DNA of 64,000 nucleotides from Caballeronia hypogeia (GCF_001544875.2 NZ_FCOA02000021.1:81223-145222), one strand, 5' to 3'. Counted from the first letter of the stretch, positions 50,631-60,157 are shown. A program made the numbers and translations. The notes: a model not told the origin generated them from the sequence alone.

Positions 50631-51916
50631 ACGCCGTTCCTCACGATTTCGCTTCGCGCGATCCGCTTCCCGCGAATCAGGAAACCGCCGTCGTGATCGG
50701 CGGCGGCATTGTCGGCGTGTGCTGCGCGCTGTATCTGCAACGCGGCGGATACGCGGTCACGCTGATCGATCCGGAAGCGCCCGGCAACAGCACGGCGAAG
50801 TGGAGTTGCGGCCAGATGGCGGTGAGCGAGATCATTCCGCTTTCCAAACCGGGCATCCTCATGAAGATTCCCGGCTGGCTGATGGATCAGACCGGGCCGC
50901 TCGCGCTTCGTCCGAGCGCGTTGCCGGGCATCATCCCCTGGTTCATGCGCTTTCTGATGAGCGCGCGGCACGCGAAGATCGTCGAGATCGCGCAGTCGAT
51001 GGCCACGCTCACACAAGATGTCTACGCGGACTACGCGCCGCTGCTCGACGCCTGCGACGACAAGTCACTGATGGGCGAACGCCCGATCCTCGAACTCTTC
51101 GACGATCCCGCCGCGCTCGATCGCGAGCGGCCGCATCTGGAATTGCGCGAATCGCTGGGCTTCAGATCGCAGCAATTGAATGGTCAGGAGATCGGCGACC
51201 TCGAACCGGCGCTCGCGGGCAAGTTCTCGCATGGTCTGCTGTTCCCGGAGTGGCGTTCGGTGAACGACACGATGGGCTTCATCGCGGCGTTGACCGGGAG
51301 TTTCATCGCGCAAGGCGGCGTTCGCATCAGGACGGAGGCGAGCCGTATCGATGAGGCGAACGGTCTTGCAACCGGCGTCACGCTCGCGAACGGCGAGCGC
51401 GTGCAGGCGCGCCATGTGGTCGTGGCGGCGGGTACGGGCGCGCGACGTTTCTTCGACGCGCTGGGCGTGAGCGTGCCGCTCGCGGGCATCGCCGGCTATC
51501 AGGCCGTGGTGCGGGACCCGGGCGTCGAGATTCGTCATTCGATCATCTATGCCGATGGCGGCTTCTGCTTCACGCCGATGACGCGCGGCCTGCAAATAGG
51601 CGGCACCATTGAATTCGCGGGCGAGGGCGCCGCACCCAACTTCAGGCGCGCGGACATCATCCTCGCAAAAGCGAAGCGCGTGCTGCCGGAGATGAGGACA
51701 TCGCAGGTCGAATACGGCGTCGGTTACCGGCCGTTCCTGCCGGACACGAAACCGGTCATCGACCGTTCGCGCCGTCTAAGGAACGTGTTGATGGCGTTCG
51801 GTCACGGGCAGCTCGGCCTCACGCTCGGCGCGACGACCGGACGGCTGATCGCGGACATGGTCGCCGGCCGCACGACGAAGCAGAATCTCGCGCCTTTCAG
51901 CGCCTATCGCTTTTGA
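50627..51916 (+). CDS. FAD-dependent D-amino-acid oxidoreductase (probable D-hydroxyproline dehydrogenase)
   Basis: A 429-aa DadA-like flavoprotein: GGGIVG at residues 25-30 after AVVI, ARHVVVAAGTGA in the middle, and GHGQLGLTLGATTGR near the C-terminus. In this pathway it oxidises cis-4-hydroxy-D-proline to pyrroline-4-hydroxy-2-carboxylate. A single-gene enzyme, unlike the heteromeric LhpBEF type. GTG start overlaps the epimerase stop. Confidence 0.85.
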   Translation: MNAVPHDFASRDPLPANQETAVVIGGGIVGVCCALYLQRGGYAVTLIDPEAPGNSTAKWSCGQMAVSEIIPLSKPGILMKIPGWLMDQTGPLALRPSALPGIIPWFMRFLMSARHAKIVEIAQSMATLTQDVYADYAPLLDACDDKSLMGERPILELFDDPAALDRERPHLELRESLGFRSQQLNGQEIGDLEPALAGKFSHGLLFPEWRSVNDTMGFIAALTGSFIAQGGVRIRTEASRIDEANGLATGVTLANGERVQARHVVVAAGTGARRFFDALGVSVPLAGIAGYQAVVRDPGVEIRHSIIYADGGFCFTPMTRGLQIGGTIEFAGEGAAPNFRRADIILAKAKRVLPEMRTSQVEYGVGYRPFLPDTKPVIDRSRRLRNVLMAFGHGQLGLTLGATTGRLIADMVAGRTTKQNLAPFSAYRF

Positions 51917-51929
51917 CGAGACACACTTC

Positions 51930-53411
51930 ATGAAATCGTACGACCAGCTTTTCATCGACGGCCGCTGGGTTGCGCCCGGCAAACGAGGCAGCTTCGAGAC
52001 GCTCGATCCGAGCAACGAGCAGGTGATCGCGAACGTCGCCGCGGCGACATCGGAAGATATCGATCTCGCGGTGAAGGCCGCGCGCCGCGCCTTCGACGAA
52101 GGTCCGTGGCCGCGCATGCGCGGCGTCGAGCGCGCGACGGTGTTGCGCCGTATCGCCAGGGGTATTCGCGACCGGCTTAGCGAACTGGCGGAGCTCGAAG
52201 TGCGCGACAACGGCAAGCCGCTGCCCGAAGCGCTGTGGGATCTGGGCGACGCGGCGGGCTGCTTCGAGTTCTACGCGGGTCTCGCCGAACAACTCGACGA
52301 CCACGCCGAAACGCCGATCAAACTCTCCGATGACCGCTTCAGCTCGATCGCGCGCAAGGAGCCGGTCGGCGTGGCGGGCGCGATCATCCCGTGGAATTTC
52401 CCCATGCTGATGGCCGCGTGGAAGGTCGCGCCCGCGCTCGCGGCCGGCTGCACGATGGTGCTGAAGCCTTCCGAGCTCACGCCGCTGACGGCGCTGGAGC
52501 TCGCCGATATCGCCGCCGCCGCCGACCTTCCGCCCGGCGTGCTCAATGTCGTGACCGGTCTCGGCAAGGACGCGGGCGCGCCGCTCGCCGAACATCCGGG
52601 CATCGACAAGCTGGCGTTCACCGGCAGCGTGCCGACGGGGAGCCGCATCATGCAGGCGGCCGCGCGCGACATCAAGAACATCAGCCTCGAACTAGGCGGC
52701 AAGTCGCCGTTCATCGTGTTCGATGACTCCGATATCGACGCCGCCGTCGAATGGATCATGTTCGGCATCTTCTGGAATCAGGGTGAAGTATGCTCGGCCA
52801 CGTCGCGCGTGCTCGTGCAGCGCGGCATCTACGAACGCCTGCTCGACCGGCTCGAAGAAGAAACGCGCAAGATCACGATCGGCAATGGCTTGGAGGAAGG
52901 CGTGCTGCTCGGGCCGATCGTGAGCCGCGCGCAATACGACAAGGTGCGCGAAGCGGTCGAGCGCGGCGTCAGCGAAGGCGCGCGACTCGTGACCGGCGGC
53001 GGCAGGCCGGCGCATCTCGACCGGGGCTATTTCATGGAGCCCGCGATATTCGCCGATGTGCCCGCCGAAAGCTGGATCTGGAACGAAGAGATATTCGGGC
53101 CCGTGGTGTGCATTCGTCCCTTCGACGACGAAGCGCAAGCCGTGCGCTCCGCCAACGACTCGCGCTTCGGCCTCGCCGCCGCCGTGATGTCGCGGGACAC
53201 GGTGCGGTGCGAACGCGTCGCTCGTGCGTTGCGCGCGGGCATCGTGTGGATCAACTGCTCGCAGCCGACCTTCACCGAGGCGCCCTGGGGCGGCTACAAG
53301 CAGAGCGGAATCGGCCGCGAACTGGGCGAGTGGGGCTTGAACAACTATCTGGAAACCAAGCAGATCACGCGCTATGAAAGCGATCAGCCGTGGGGCTGGT
53401 ACATCAAATAG
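51930..53411 (+). CDS. Aldehyde dehydrogenase (probable 2-oxoglutarate semialdehyde dehydrogenase)
   Basis: A 493-aa NAD(P)+-dependent ALDH with Glu254 (LELGGKSP), Cys288 (GEVCSATSR) and Asn156 (PWNFP). The catalytic-loop and C-terminal sequences resemble betaine-aldehyde/aminoaldehyde dehydrogenases; the operon position predicts 2-oxoglutarate semialdehyde oxidation, the last step of hydroxyproline breakdown. Betaine aldehyde as substrate is the main alternative. It starts 13 bp after the oxidase gene. Confidence 0.85.
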   Translation: MKSYDQLFIDGRWVAPGKRGSFETLDPSNEQVIANVAAATSEDIDLAVKAARRAFDEGPWPRMRGVERATVLRRIARGIRDRLSELAELEVRDNGKPLPEALWDLGDAAGCFEFYAGLAEQLDDHAETPIKLSDDRFSSIARKEPVGVAGAIIPWNFPMLMAAWKVAPALAAGCTMVLKPSELTPLTALELADIAAAADLPPGVLNVVTGLGKDAGAPLAEHPGIDKLAFTGSVPTGSRIMQAAARDIKNISLELGGKSPFIVFDDSDIDAAVEWIMFGIFWNQGEVCSATSRVLVQRGIYERLLDRLEEETRKITIGNGLEEGVLLGPIVSRAQYDKVREAVERGVSEGARLVTGGGRPAHLDRGYFMEPAIFADVPAESWIWNEEIFGPVVCIRPFDDEAQAVRSANDSRFGLAAAVMSRDTVRCERVARALRAGIVWINCSQPTFTEAPWGGYKQSGIGRELGEWGLNNYLETKQITRYESDQPWGWYIK

Positions 53412-53423
53412 GACCGGGACATC

Positions 53424-54455
53424 ATGCGCTGGAAAAAGACGCTGCAACTCGTCGACGTGCATTGCGAAGGCGAGATCGGCAAGGTGATCACAGGCGGAGT
53501 CGTCGGCATTCCGGGCGAGACCATGCTCGACAAGATGAACTACCTCAACGAGGTCGATGACAGCCTGCGCCGCCTCGTCGTGCTGGAGCCGCGCGGCTGT
53601 CTGCAGATGTCGGTGAATCTGCTGCTGCCGCCGACGCGTCCGGAAGCGCATGCGGGTTTCATCGTGTTGCAGGCGGACAAGGCGCATCCGATGTCGGGCA
53701 GCAATGCGATATGCGTCGTCACGGCCTTGCTCGAACTCGGCATGATCGAGATGCGCGAGCCCGAGACGACCGTGGTGCTCGATACGCCCGCCGGACTCGT
53801 CACCGCGCGCGCGAGTTGCGCGGACGGACGTTGCACCGGCGTGTCGCTCGACATGGTGCCGGCGTTCGTCGAGCGGCTCGACGTTGTGATCGAAACGCCG
53901 CGGCTCGGCAACATCCGCGCGGATATCGCGTTCGGCGGCGTGTATTACGCATTGATCGATGTGGAGCAGACCGGTCTTGCGATCGCCCCCGAAAACGCGC
54001 GCGCGCTCGCGGAACTCGGCGTCGCGCTGAAAGACACGATCAACCGGCAGATCGATATCCGGCATCCGCTGTTCGCCGAAATCGATCAAGTCGCGTATGT
54101 CATGTTCCGTCATCGCGTGAATGACGCGCTCTATCAGACCTGCACGACCTTGCCGCCGGGACGCGTCGACCGTTCGCCATGCGGCACCGGCAGCTCGGCC
54201 AATCTCGCGACCTTGCACGCGCGCGGGCTGGCCGATGTCGGCAGCCGCCTGACGTCGCGTTCGACCATCGGCGGCGAGTTCGGCATCGAGTTGCTCGGCA
54301 CGGCCGAAGTCGGCGGCAAGCCCGCAGTGCTGCCGCGTGTGCGCGGACGCGCGTGGCTATACGGCATGCAGCAGATCGGCGTCGACCCGGACGATCCGCT
54401 ATCCGACGGATTCATGCTGAGCGATACGTGGGGATCGGGCTTTCCGACGGTCTGA
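53424..54455 (+). CDS. Proline racemase family protein with Ser/Cys active site
   Basis: A 343-aa paralog of the epimerase. The first catalytic position is Ser91 (HPMSGSNAI) and the second Cys253 (DRSPCGTGSS). Single-Cys members include trans-3-hydroxyproline dehydratases and some atypical epimerases, so it likely extends the operon to another hydroxyproline isomer. No pyrroline-2-carboxylate reductase gene is in the window. It follows the ALDH gene by 12 bp. Confidence 0.83.
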   Translation: MRWKKTLQLVDVHCEGEIGKVITGGVVGIPGETMLDKMNYLNEVDDSLRRLVVLEPRGCLQMSVNLLLPPTRPEAHAGFIVLQADKAHPMSGSNAICVVTALLELGMIEMREPETTVVLDTPAGLVTARASCADGRCTGVSLDMVPAFVERLDVVIETPRLGNIRADIAFGGVYYALIDVEQTGLAIAPENARALAELGVALKDTINRQIDIRHPLFAEIDQVAYVMFRHRVNDALYQTCTTLPPGRVDRSPCGTGSSANLATLHARGLADVGSRLTSRSTIGGEFGIELLGTAEVGGKPAVLPRVRGRAWLYGMQQIGVDPDDPLSDGFMLSDTWGSGFPTV

Positions 54456-54527
54456 GACGGAGTGCGCGCGATGATAAACTTGAATGCGCGCCCGTCTTTC
54501 CGGGCCCACGATGACGGCGGGGACAGC

Positions 54528-55235
54528 ATGAGCAAAGCGAGCACGGAGACGGAGTCGGGTGGCCGTCGGCATGGCGGTCGATACATCTACGAAGAGTTGC
54601 GCAAGCAGATCCTGACTCTGCAACTGAAGCCGGGCGCGCCGCTCGACGAAGTATCGCTCGCCGCGCAATTCGGTCTCTCGCGCTCGCCGGTGCGCGATGC
54701 GCTCGCCCGCCTCATCAGCGAAGGCCTCGTCACCATTCTTCCGAACCGCACGACGCTCGTCACGCCTTTCGAAATCGAAGAGTTCCCGAAGTACATTTCC
54801 GCGCTGGACCTGATTCAGCGCGCGGTGACGCGGCTCGCGGCCACGTACCGAAGCGAAGCCGACATGGCGCGCATCCGCAAGGCCGACGACGCCTACGTGA
54901 AGGCCGTCGACAGCGGCGACTATCAGGCGATGACCGAAACCAACAAGGCTTTGCACATTGCCATCGCGCATGCGGCGAACAATCCTTATTTCGTCGGCTA
55001 TTACGAGCGGCTGCTCGGCGAGGGCCAGCGGCTGTCGCATCTTCATTTCGATTTCACCGCGACTTCGCCGTCCGCGACGAAGCTCGGGCGCGATCACGTC
55101 GATCTCATCGACGCCATCGCGCGCAAGGACGCCGATGCCGCCGAGCGCTGCGCGCACGAACACACCATGCTGTTCCAGAAGCGCTTCCTCGATTACATGC
55201 GGCAGAACATGACCGAATCGATGGCGATCAGCTGA
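54528..55235 (+). CDS. GntR/FadR family transcriptional regulator
   Basis: A 235-aa regulator: winged HTH at about residues 20-82 (EELRKQILTLQLKPGAPLDEVSLAAQFGLSRSPVRDALARL) and an FCD ligand-binding domain (about 95-225; NKALHIAIAHAANNPYFVGYYERL). Probably represses the preceding hydroxyproline operon and is relieved by a pathway intermediate (inference). ATG 54528 has a modest RBS (GGGGACA). It ends 4 bp from the convergent methyltransferase gene. Confidence 0.88.
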   Translation: MSKASTETESGGRRHGGRYIYEELRKQILTLQLKPGAPLDEVSLAAQFGLSRSPVRDALARLISEGLVTILPNRTTLVTPFEIEEFPKYISALDLIQRAVTRLAATYRSEADMARIRKADDAYVKAVDSGDYQAMTETNKALHIAIAHAANNPYFVGYYERLLGEGQRLSHLHFDFTATSPSATKLGRDHVDLIDAIARKDADAAERCAHEHTMLFQKRFLDYMRQNMTESMAIS

Positions 55236-55239
55236 TTCG

Positions 55240-56049
55240 TCAGCGCGGTTTGCGCGCGATCATCGCGTAGAAGTTATAGCCGCCGAAGAAGGTGCCTTCT
55301 TCGCTGGCGCGCAATCGATTCGCGACGAAGGTATCGACCTGTTCTTGCGTCGCGACGCCGGTCTTCGGCAAGAGCGCGGAGAAGGATTGCAAACCGCCGA
55401 GAAAGAAATCGGCTCGCCCGATCTCGGTGAGCGCCCAGCCGCGGCTATCGATCAATTCGAGTTCGGCGTCCTTCAGCAATCGCGGCATGCGCCGCAAAAT
55501 GCGCGGATTCGCAATCAACGCAGCAATGATCTTTTCATCCATGTCGCGATCGGCGCCGAAGGTGAGCGTTCCGTAGTCGCCATCGAAAACGGCCACCGTT
55601 CCGCCCGGTTTCACGACGCGCGCCGCGTGCCGGATCACCTTGTCCGGCTCGGGAACGTGACTCAGGAGCGTGTGCGCGATCACGAGATCGAACGCGGCGT
55701 CCGGCAGGCTCGGGTCCTGCGCGTCGTCCACCCGCCATGCGATGCGGTCCTGCAATCCTTCTTGCGCGGCCACGCGTTGCCCGGCTTCGATGAGCGTCGG
55801 ACTGATGTCGACTGCTGTCACGCGGCCCTTGAAGCGCGGCTGGCGCACCAGTTCGCGCACCTCGACGCCCGTTCCGCAGCCCAAAGCCAGCACGTCGTTC
55901 GCGGCGGCGAGATCGATCGCTTCGAGATAGCCGCGCAGCATGTCCATGTATCGCATGCTGTTCGCGCGCGCTTCGAGGCGCGTCGCGATGACGCCGATCG
56001 TCTGGGCGTCGAGCTGATGCGTGCGGCCGTAAACATCGAGGAAGGGCAT
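55240..56049 (-). CDS. Class I SAM-dependent methyltransferase
   Basis: A 269-aa protein with the SAM motif I (VLALGCGTGVEVREL, about residues 53-67; the usual VLDxGCGxG reads VLALGCGTG), acidic motif at VTAVDIS, and motif post-I (FDLVIAHTLLSHVPE). Similar to the UbiE/MenG-like methyltransferases of unknown substrate. Divergent from the SUOX-fold lipoprotein gene. Confidence 0.82.
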   Translation of the reverse strand: MPFLDVYGRTHQLDAQTIGVIATRLEARANSMRYMDMLRGYLEAIDLAAANDVLALGCGTGVEVRELVRQPRFKGRVTAVDISPTLIEAGQRVAAQEGLQDRIAWRVDDAQDPSLPDAAFDLVIAHTLLSHVPEPDKVIRHAARVVKPGGTVAVFDGDYGTLTFGADRDMDEKIIAALIANPRILRRMPRLLKDAELELIDSRGWALTEIGRADFFLGGLQSFSALLPKTGVATQEQVDTFVANRLRASEEGTFFGGYNFYAMIARKPR

Positions 56050-56197
56050 CTCGCGCCTCCGCCAAAGCGAGTCGGGCTGAATCGATTTATAGCAGATGGG
56101 TTTGCGTCGATTGTCTGCTGAATGCGCAATTGTCCGCGGCGCATGTCGTGCGGGATTTCGGCCATTGCCTTTTGCACGCGATTCTGTAATGTTCTCA

Positions 56198-56241
56198 CGC
56201 TATATCTTCAAGGATATAGCGAAGGTTATCCGAAGGTTATC
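56198..56241 (+). promoter_or_regulatory. Palindrome plus direct repeat upstream of the SUOX-fold lipoprotein
   Basis: CGCTATATC-TTCAAG-GATATAGCG (56198-56221) is a perfect 9-bp inverted repeat. It is followed by the 11-bp direct repeat CGAAGGTTATC (56220-56230 and 56231-56241), ending 16 bp before the start codon. Operator or leader-RNA hairpin. Confidence 0.5.
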
Positions 56242-56257
56242 AAAAAGGAATCGAGCG

Positions 56258-57250
56258 ATGAGATCTTTGACCGGACTGAAGCGATTCGCTGCACCGCTGT
56301 TCCTGCTGGCGCTGTTGCCATTCGTTGCAGCGTCGTGCGGCGGCGGCGACGATTCGTCGCCGCCCGCGACGCAAGCCAGCCTGAGCGTATCCGGCGACGT
56401 TACTGCACAGACGAATCTGACGCTCGCGCAAATTCAGGCGCTGCCGGCCGTCACGCAGACCGTGTCCTTCGGCAGCGGCAGCGGTCCGCAAACGCATGTC
56501 TATACCGGCGCGAGCCTATGGACCTTGTTGAACCAGGTCGGCATCGTCACGAATCCGGCCGTGAAGAACGATGTGCTCGGCAAGTACGTCGTCGCGACCG
56601 GGAGCGATAACTATCGGGCGTTATTCGCGATGGGCGAGATCAGCCCGGATTTCGGCAATCGCGGCAACGAAGTGGCTTATGCCGAAACGATCAACGGCGC
56701 GAGTGCCGCGTTGACATCGACGGACGGTCCGCTGCGCGTCACCGCGCCAGGCGATGTGAAGGGCGGCCGCTACGTGTCCAATCTGGTGAAGCTGGAGGTG
56801 CATACGGCGACGTCCACGGCGACGGCGAGCGGCGGCGGGGTCACCGCGCAGTTCCAGCTATCCGGCGCGTTGGCGCACCCGGCAACTTACGATCTGGCGG
56901 CGCTCCAGGCGTTGCCTGCCGTCACGCGCACGGTGGGCACGAGCACGTACACGGGCGTGAGTTTGTGGAGCCTGCTCGACGCGGCCGGCATTCAGACGAA
57001 TGCCGCGAACAAGAACGATCTGCTGGGCTTCTATCTGGTCGCAACCGGCAGCGATGGTTATCGCACGGTGGTTTCGCTGGCCGAGCTGTCGCCCGACTTC
57101 GGCAATCAGCCCGACATGGTTGCGTATGCGATGAACGGCGCGCCGCTGACATCGACTGGTTTCGCTCGACTGGTGATTCCCAACGATGGCAAGGCAGGAC
57201 GCTACGTTTCCAATCTCGTTGCGCTCGAAGTGGTGTCGGCGCCGCGTTAG
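56258..57250 (+). CDS. Lipoprotein with two SUOX-fold (PF00174-like) domains
   Basis: A 330-aa protein with lipobox FVAASC (Cys27) and two homologous halves (about residues 40-170 and 185-328). Each has LxxLQALPAVT-x-T, YTGASLW/YTGVSLW, a GY/KYVVATGSD-Y element, LSPDFGN and GRYVSNLV. This resembles the molybdopterin-binding oxidoreductase (sulfite oxidase) fold, but there is no Cys apart from the lipidated one, so no molybdenum ligand. Probably a cell-surface or periplasmic binding protein rather than an enzyme. ATG 56258 has AAAAAGGA upstream. Its stop overlaps the convergent LysE stop. Confidence 0.75.
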   Translation: MRSLTGLKRFAAPLFLLALLPFVAASCGGGDDSSPPATQASLSVSGDVTAQTNLTLAQIQALPAVTQTVSFGSGSGPQTHVYTGASLWTLLNQVGIVTNPAVKNDVLGKYVVATGSDNYRALFAMGEISPDFGNRGNEVAYAETINGASAALTSTDGPLRVTAPGDVKGGRYVSNLVKLEVHTATSTATASGGGVTAQFQLSGALAHPATYDLAALQALPAVTRTVGTSTYTGVSLWSLLDAAGIQTNAANKNDLLGFYLVATGSDGYRTVVSLAELSPDFGNQPDMVAYAMNGAPLTSTGFARLVIPNDGKAGRYVSNLVALEVVSAPR

Positions 57251-57876
57251 GCCGTGCGGCGCGCCATCGCGAGATACGCGCCCAATCCCACCATCACGGC
57301 GCCTGACGCGCGCGTCATGAGCCGTTCCCGTGCGGCCCGCGCCGCGCCCGATTGAAGCAGACGCGCGGCGGCGAACACCGCGACGACATCGACGAGCGTG
57401 TTCAATGCCACGCAGATGCCGCCCATCAAGGCCAGTTGCGGCGCGAGCGCGTGCTCCGGCGCGGCGAATTGAGGCAGAAAGGCGAGGAAGAACAGCGCGG
57501 TCTTCACATTGAATGCCTCGACCATGATCCCTTCGCGCAGGGTGCGGCCCGCGCCTTTCGACTGAACCGCTTCCACCTTCGGCGGCTGCTCCGCGCGCAA
57601 CAACAGTCGCATGCCCAGATACAGCAGATAAGCCGCGCCGATGTACTTCACGAGCCCGAAGAGCATGGCGGATTCGGCGATCAGCAGCGACAGCCCGAGC
57701 GCGGCCGCGATCACATGAACGAGCCCGCCGAGCGCGGTGCCGAGACACGACGCAAGACCTTCGGCGCGACCGCCCGCCGCCGTGCGCGCGACCACATAGG
57801 CGATGCCCGGACCGGGCGTGATGGCAAGAACGATTGCCGCAATCAGAAACGCGATGAACGACATGATGTTGGTCAT
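57247..57876 (-). CDS. LysE family amino-acid exporter
   Basis: A 209-aa RhtB/LysE-type translocator with about six hydrophobic segments and the early ITPGPGIAYVV motif (about residues 19-29), plus FFLAFLPQF in the middle. It exports amino acids or analogues. Its ATG overlaps the paiB stop in ATGA, so the two are translated together. The plus and minus stop codons at 57247-57250 overlap those of the lipoprotein gene (TTAG). Confidence 0.88.
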   Translation of the reverse strand: MTNIMSFIAFLIAAIVLAITPGPGIAYVVARTAAGGRAEGLASCLGTALGGLVHVIAAALGLSLLIAESAMLFGLVKYIGAAYLLYLGMRLLLRAEQPPKVEAVQSKGAGRTLREGIMVEAFNVKTALFFLAFLPQFAAPEHALAPQLALMGGICVALNTLVDVVAVFAAARLLQSGAARAARERLMTRASGAVMVGLGAYLAMARRTA

Positions 57877-58496
57877 TTGTCCGTATGCATGGAGCGGGCG
57901 AGTTCTTGGTGCCCGCGCGACTCGAGCATGTCGGCGGCGTTGTCGCGATCGCGCGCGTCCTTGTTCTGACTGAGCTTGGCCTTGCAGACGAGCGATGTCA
58001 CCGCGATCTCGATGCCCACGATCGAGCGCAACAGGCCATCGATGAACTCGCGCTCCGAGTCGCCCATCTTCCACGGCCTCGGCTCGTTGGCTTCGTGCCT
58101 TCGCGTCAGACGCCCGACCATGCCGCGCACGAAGTTCTCGTCGTCGCGGATGGTAAGCGTGCCGTGCGCGTGCACGACTTCATAGTTCCACGTCGGCACT
58201 TGCCGATGCGCTTCGTGCTTGCTCGGGTACCAGTTCGGCGAGATGTACGCGTCCGCGCCGCGAAACACGACCATGACGGGCGTGCCGGTCGGGCAGCGTT
58301 TCCAGATGTCGTTGGCGCGCGCGACATGCGCCGTGAGCAGACCGTGCTCGCCGTGATCCGGGTCGAATTCGAAGGGAATGTGATTGGCGTCGAGGCCGTT
58401 GCTGTCGTGCGTGACGAGCATGCCCAGCGGATGCGCGCGAATGATCCGCAGCAGTTCCTCGGGGCGCGTTTCGGCGAAATGCGGGGGAATGTACAT
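57873..58496 (-). CDS. PaiB family FMN-binding negative regulator
   Basis: A 207-aa PaiB-like protein: N-terminus MYIPPHFAETRPEELLRIIRAHP, SPNWYPSKHE, VPTWNYEVVHAHG and EFIDGLLRSIVGIEI, all typical. PaiB proteins have an FMN-binding split-barrel fold and are linked to repression of sporulation/protease genes in Bacillus; their role in proteobacteria is not established. It is cotranscribed with lysE-like and divergent from the MocR gene at 58585. Confidence 0.88.
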   Translation of the reverse strand: MYIPPHFAETRPEELLRIIRAHPLGMLVTHDSNGLDANHIPFEFDPDHGEHGLLTAHVARANDIWKRCPTGTPVMVVFRGADAYISPNWYPSKHEAHRQVPTWNYEVVHAHGTLTIRDDENFVRGMVGRLTRRHEANEPRPWKMGDSEREFIDGLLRSIVGIEIAVTSLVCKAKLSQNKDARDRDNAADMLESRGHQELARSMHTDK

Positions 58497-58584
58497 CGTG
58501 ATCTCTCGGCAGGCGGGTATTGGGCGAAACGTTACTGTCGCGCGAAACAGGCACAATGAGAAGATCCAGTTTCGGTGATTTTCC

Positions 58585-60066
58585 ATGGGCCAGTTCAAGA
58601 CCTCTTCGTCAGACGATGCGGGCGCCGGCCGGCGCATCTACGATCTGCTGCGCGGCCAGATCGCCGATGGCACGCTGCCCGCGGGCGCAGCCGCGCCATC
58701 GACGCGCGCGCTCGCGTCGGAGCTGGGAGTGTCGCGCACCACCGTCACCGCGGCCTACGAGCAGCTCGCGGCGGAAGGCTTCATCGTCACGTCGGCGGGA
58801 CGCGCGGCGCGCGTGGCGAAGACGCCCGACACGCGCGCCGACACGACGATGAAGCGTTCCCGCCGTGCGTCCCGTGTGGCGCCCGCGCTTTCCGCATATG
58901 GACACCGCGTGGAAAAGATGCGCGCGCCCGCGTTGCCGTCCACCGAGAGAGGGCGCATCAATTTTCTATACGGCGCGCTGTCCGCGCGCGACTTCCCTAC
59001 GCTCGCGTGGCGCCGCGCGTATCAGGCGGAACTGCTGCGGCAACAGGACGATCTCTACTACGTCGCGCCGGAAGGCGATGCGTCGCTGCGGCGCGCGCTG
59101 CAGGCGTATCTGGGACGCGCTCGCGGCCTGGTCTGCGACATCGAACAGATCGTCATGGTGAGCGGCACGCAGCAGGCGCTAGACCTCTGCGCGCGCCTGC
59201 TGCTCGATCCCGGCGACGCGTTCGTATTCGAGGACCCCGGCTATCTGATCGCGCGGCAATGCTTCGAGGCGGCGGGCGGACGGCTCGTGTCCGCCGCCGT
59301 CGATGAGCACGGTCTCGACACCGCGCGTCTGCCCGGGGACGAGCGCGCGCGCATCGTGTACGTGACGCCGTCGCATCAGTTTCCGCTGGGCGGCGTGCTG
59401 CCCATCGGGCGGCGGCATGAGCTGCTGCAATGGGCGCGTCGGCACGGCGCGTGGGTCATCGAAGACGATTACGACGGCGAGTTCCGCTACGGCCAGCGTC
59501 CGATCGATGCACTGCAATCCATCGATACGCACGGCCGCGTGATTTATATCGGCACGTTTTCCAAGGCGCTGTCGCCGCATCTGAGGCTCGGCTATCTGGT
59601 CCTGCCGCATGAGCTCGTGCACGTGTTCCGGCAGGCCAAGCGGCTTTCCGACCGGCACGCGCCGGTGCTCGATCAGCGCGTGCTCGCCGCGCTGATCGAA
59701 GGCGGCGCATACGAGCGTCACGTGCGCCGCATGCGGCGCGAATACGAGCGCCGCCGCACGGCCCTGCTCGACGCCATTACGGAGATGCTGCCGGCCGGTG
59801 CGCATGTCACAGGCACGGCGGCCGGACTGCATGTGGTGTTGTGGCTGCCGTTCCTGAAGGCGAAGGACGAGGCCGCTCTGGCCGCGCGCGCGAACGATCA
59901 TGGCGTGGGCGTCTATCCGGTGTCGGTGCTGTTCGCCGCTGAGCGGCGTTCCGCGCGAAGCCGTGCCGCGGGCCTGATGCTCGGCTACGCCAGCCTCACC
60001 GTCGAGCAGATCCGGCAGGGCATGCGTGTGCTCGGGAAGGTGATCGGTCCGCGCACGGCCTCTTGA
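58585..60066 (+). CDS. MocR/GabR family PLP-dependent transcriptional regulator
   Basis: A 493-aa fusion of a GntR winged helix (about residues 17-78; ALASELGVSRTTVTAAYEQL) and a class I aminotransferase domain (about 120-485). PLP Lys327 is in GTFSKAL, with IEDDYDGEFRY and SGTQQALDL also visible. Divergent from paiB-lysE across 88 bp, it likely controls them in response to an amine or PLP-related effector. Confidence 0.92.
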   Translation: MGQFKTSSSDDAGAGRRIYDLLRGQIADGTLPAGAAAPSTRALASELGVSRTTVTAAYEQLAAEGFIVTSAGRAARVAKTPDTRADTTMKRSRRASRVAPALSAYGHRVEKMRAPALPSTERGRINFLYGALSARDFPTLAWRRAYQAELLRQQDDLYYVAPEGDASLRRALQAYLGRARGLVCDIEQIVMVSGTQQALDLCARLLLDPGDAFVFEDPGYLIARQCFEAAGGRLVSAAVDEHGLDTARLPGDERARIVYVTPSHQFPLGGVLPIGRRHELLQWARRHGAWVIEDDYDGEFRYGQRPIDALQSIDTHGRVIYIGTFSKALSPHLRLGYLVLPHELVHVFRQAKRLSDRHAPVLDQRVLAALIEGGAYERHVRRMRREYERRRTALLDAITEMLPAGAHVTGTAAGLHVVLWLPFLKAKDEAALAARANDHGVGVYPVSVLFAAERRSARSRAAGLMLGYASLTVEQIRQGMRVLGKVIGPRTAS

Positions 60067-60157
60067 ATCGCCTCTTGACAGGCAAAACCCCGCAACCTAT
60101 TTTCGGACGCGGAACGGATGATCCTCATCCATTCGACGAGCCGCGAGGAAAACGTCC

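Noticed and set aside
51930..53411. Betaine aldehyde dehydrogenase as the firm function of the ALDH
   Set aside because: Sequence resembles that group, but the operon context points to 2-oxoglutarate semialdehyde; no choline dehydrogenase gene is adjacent.
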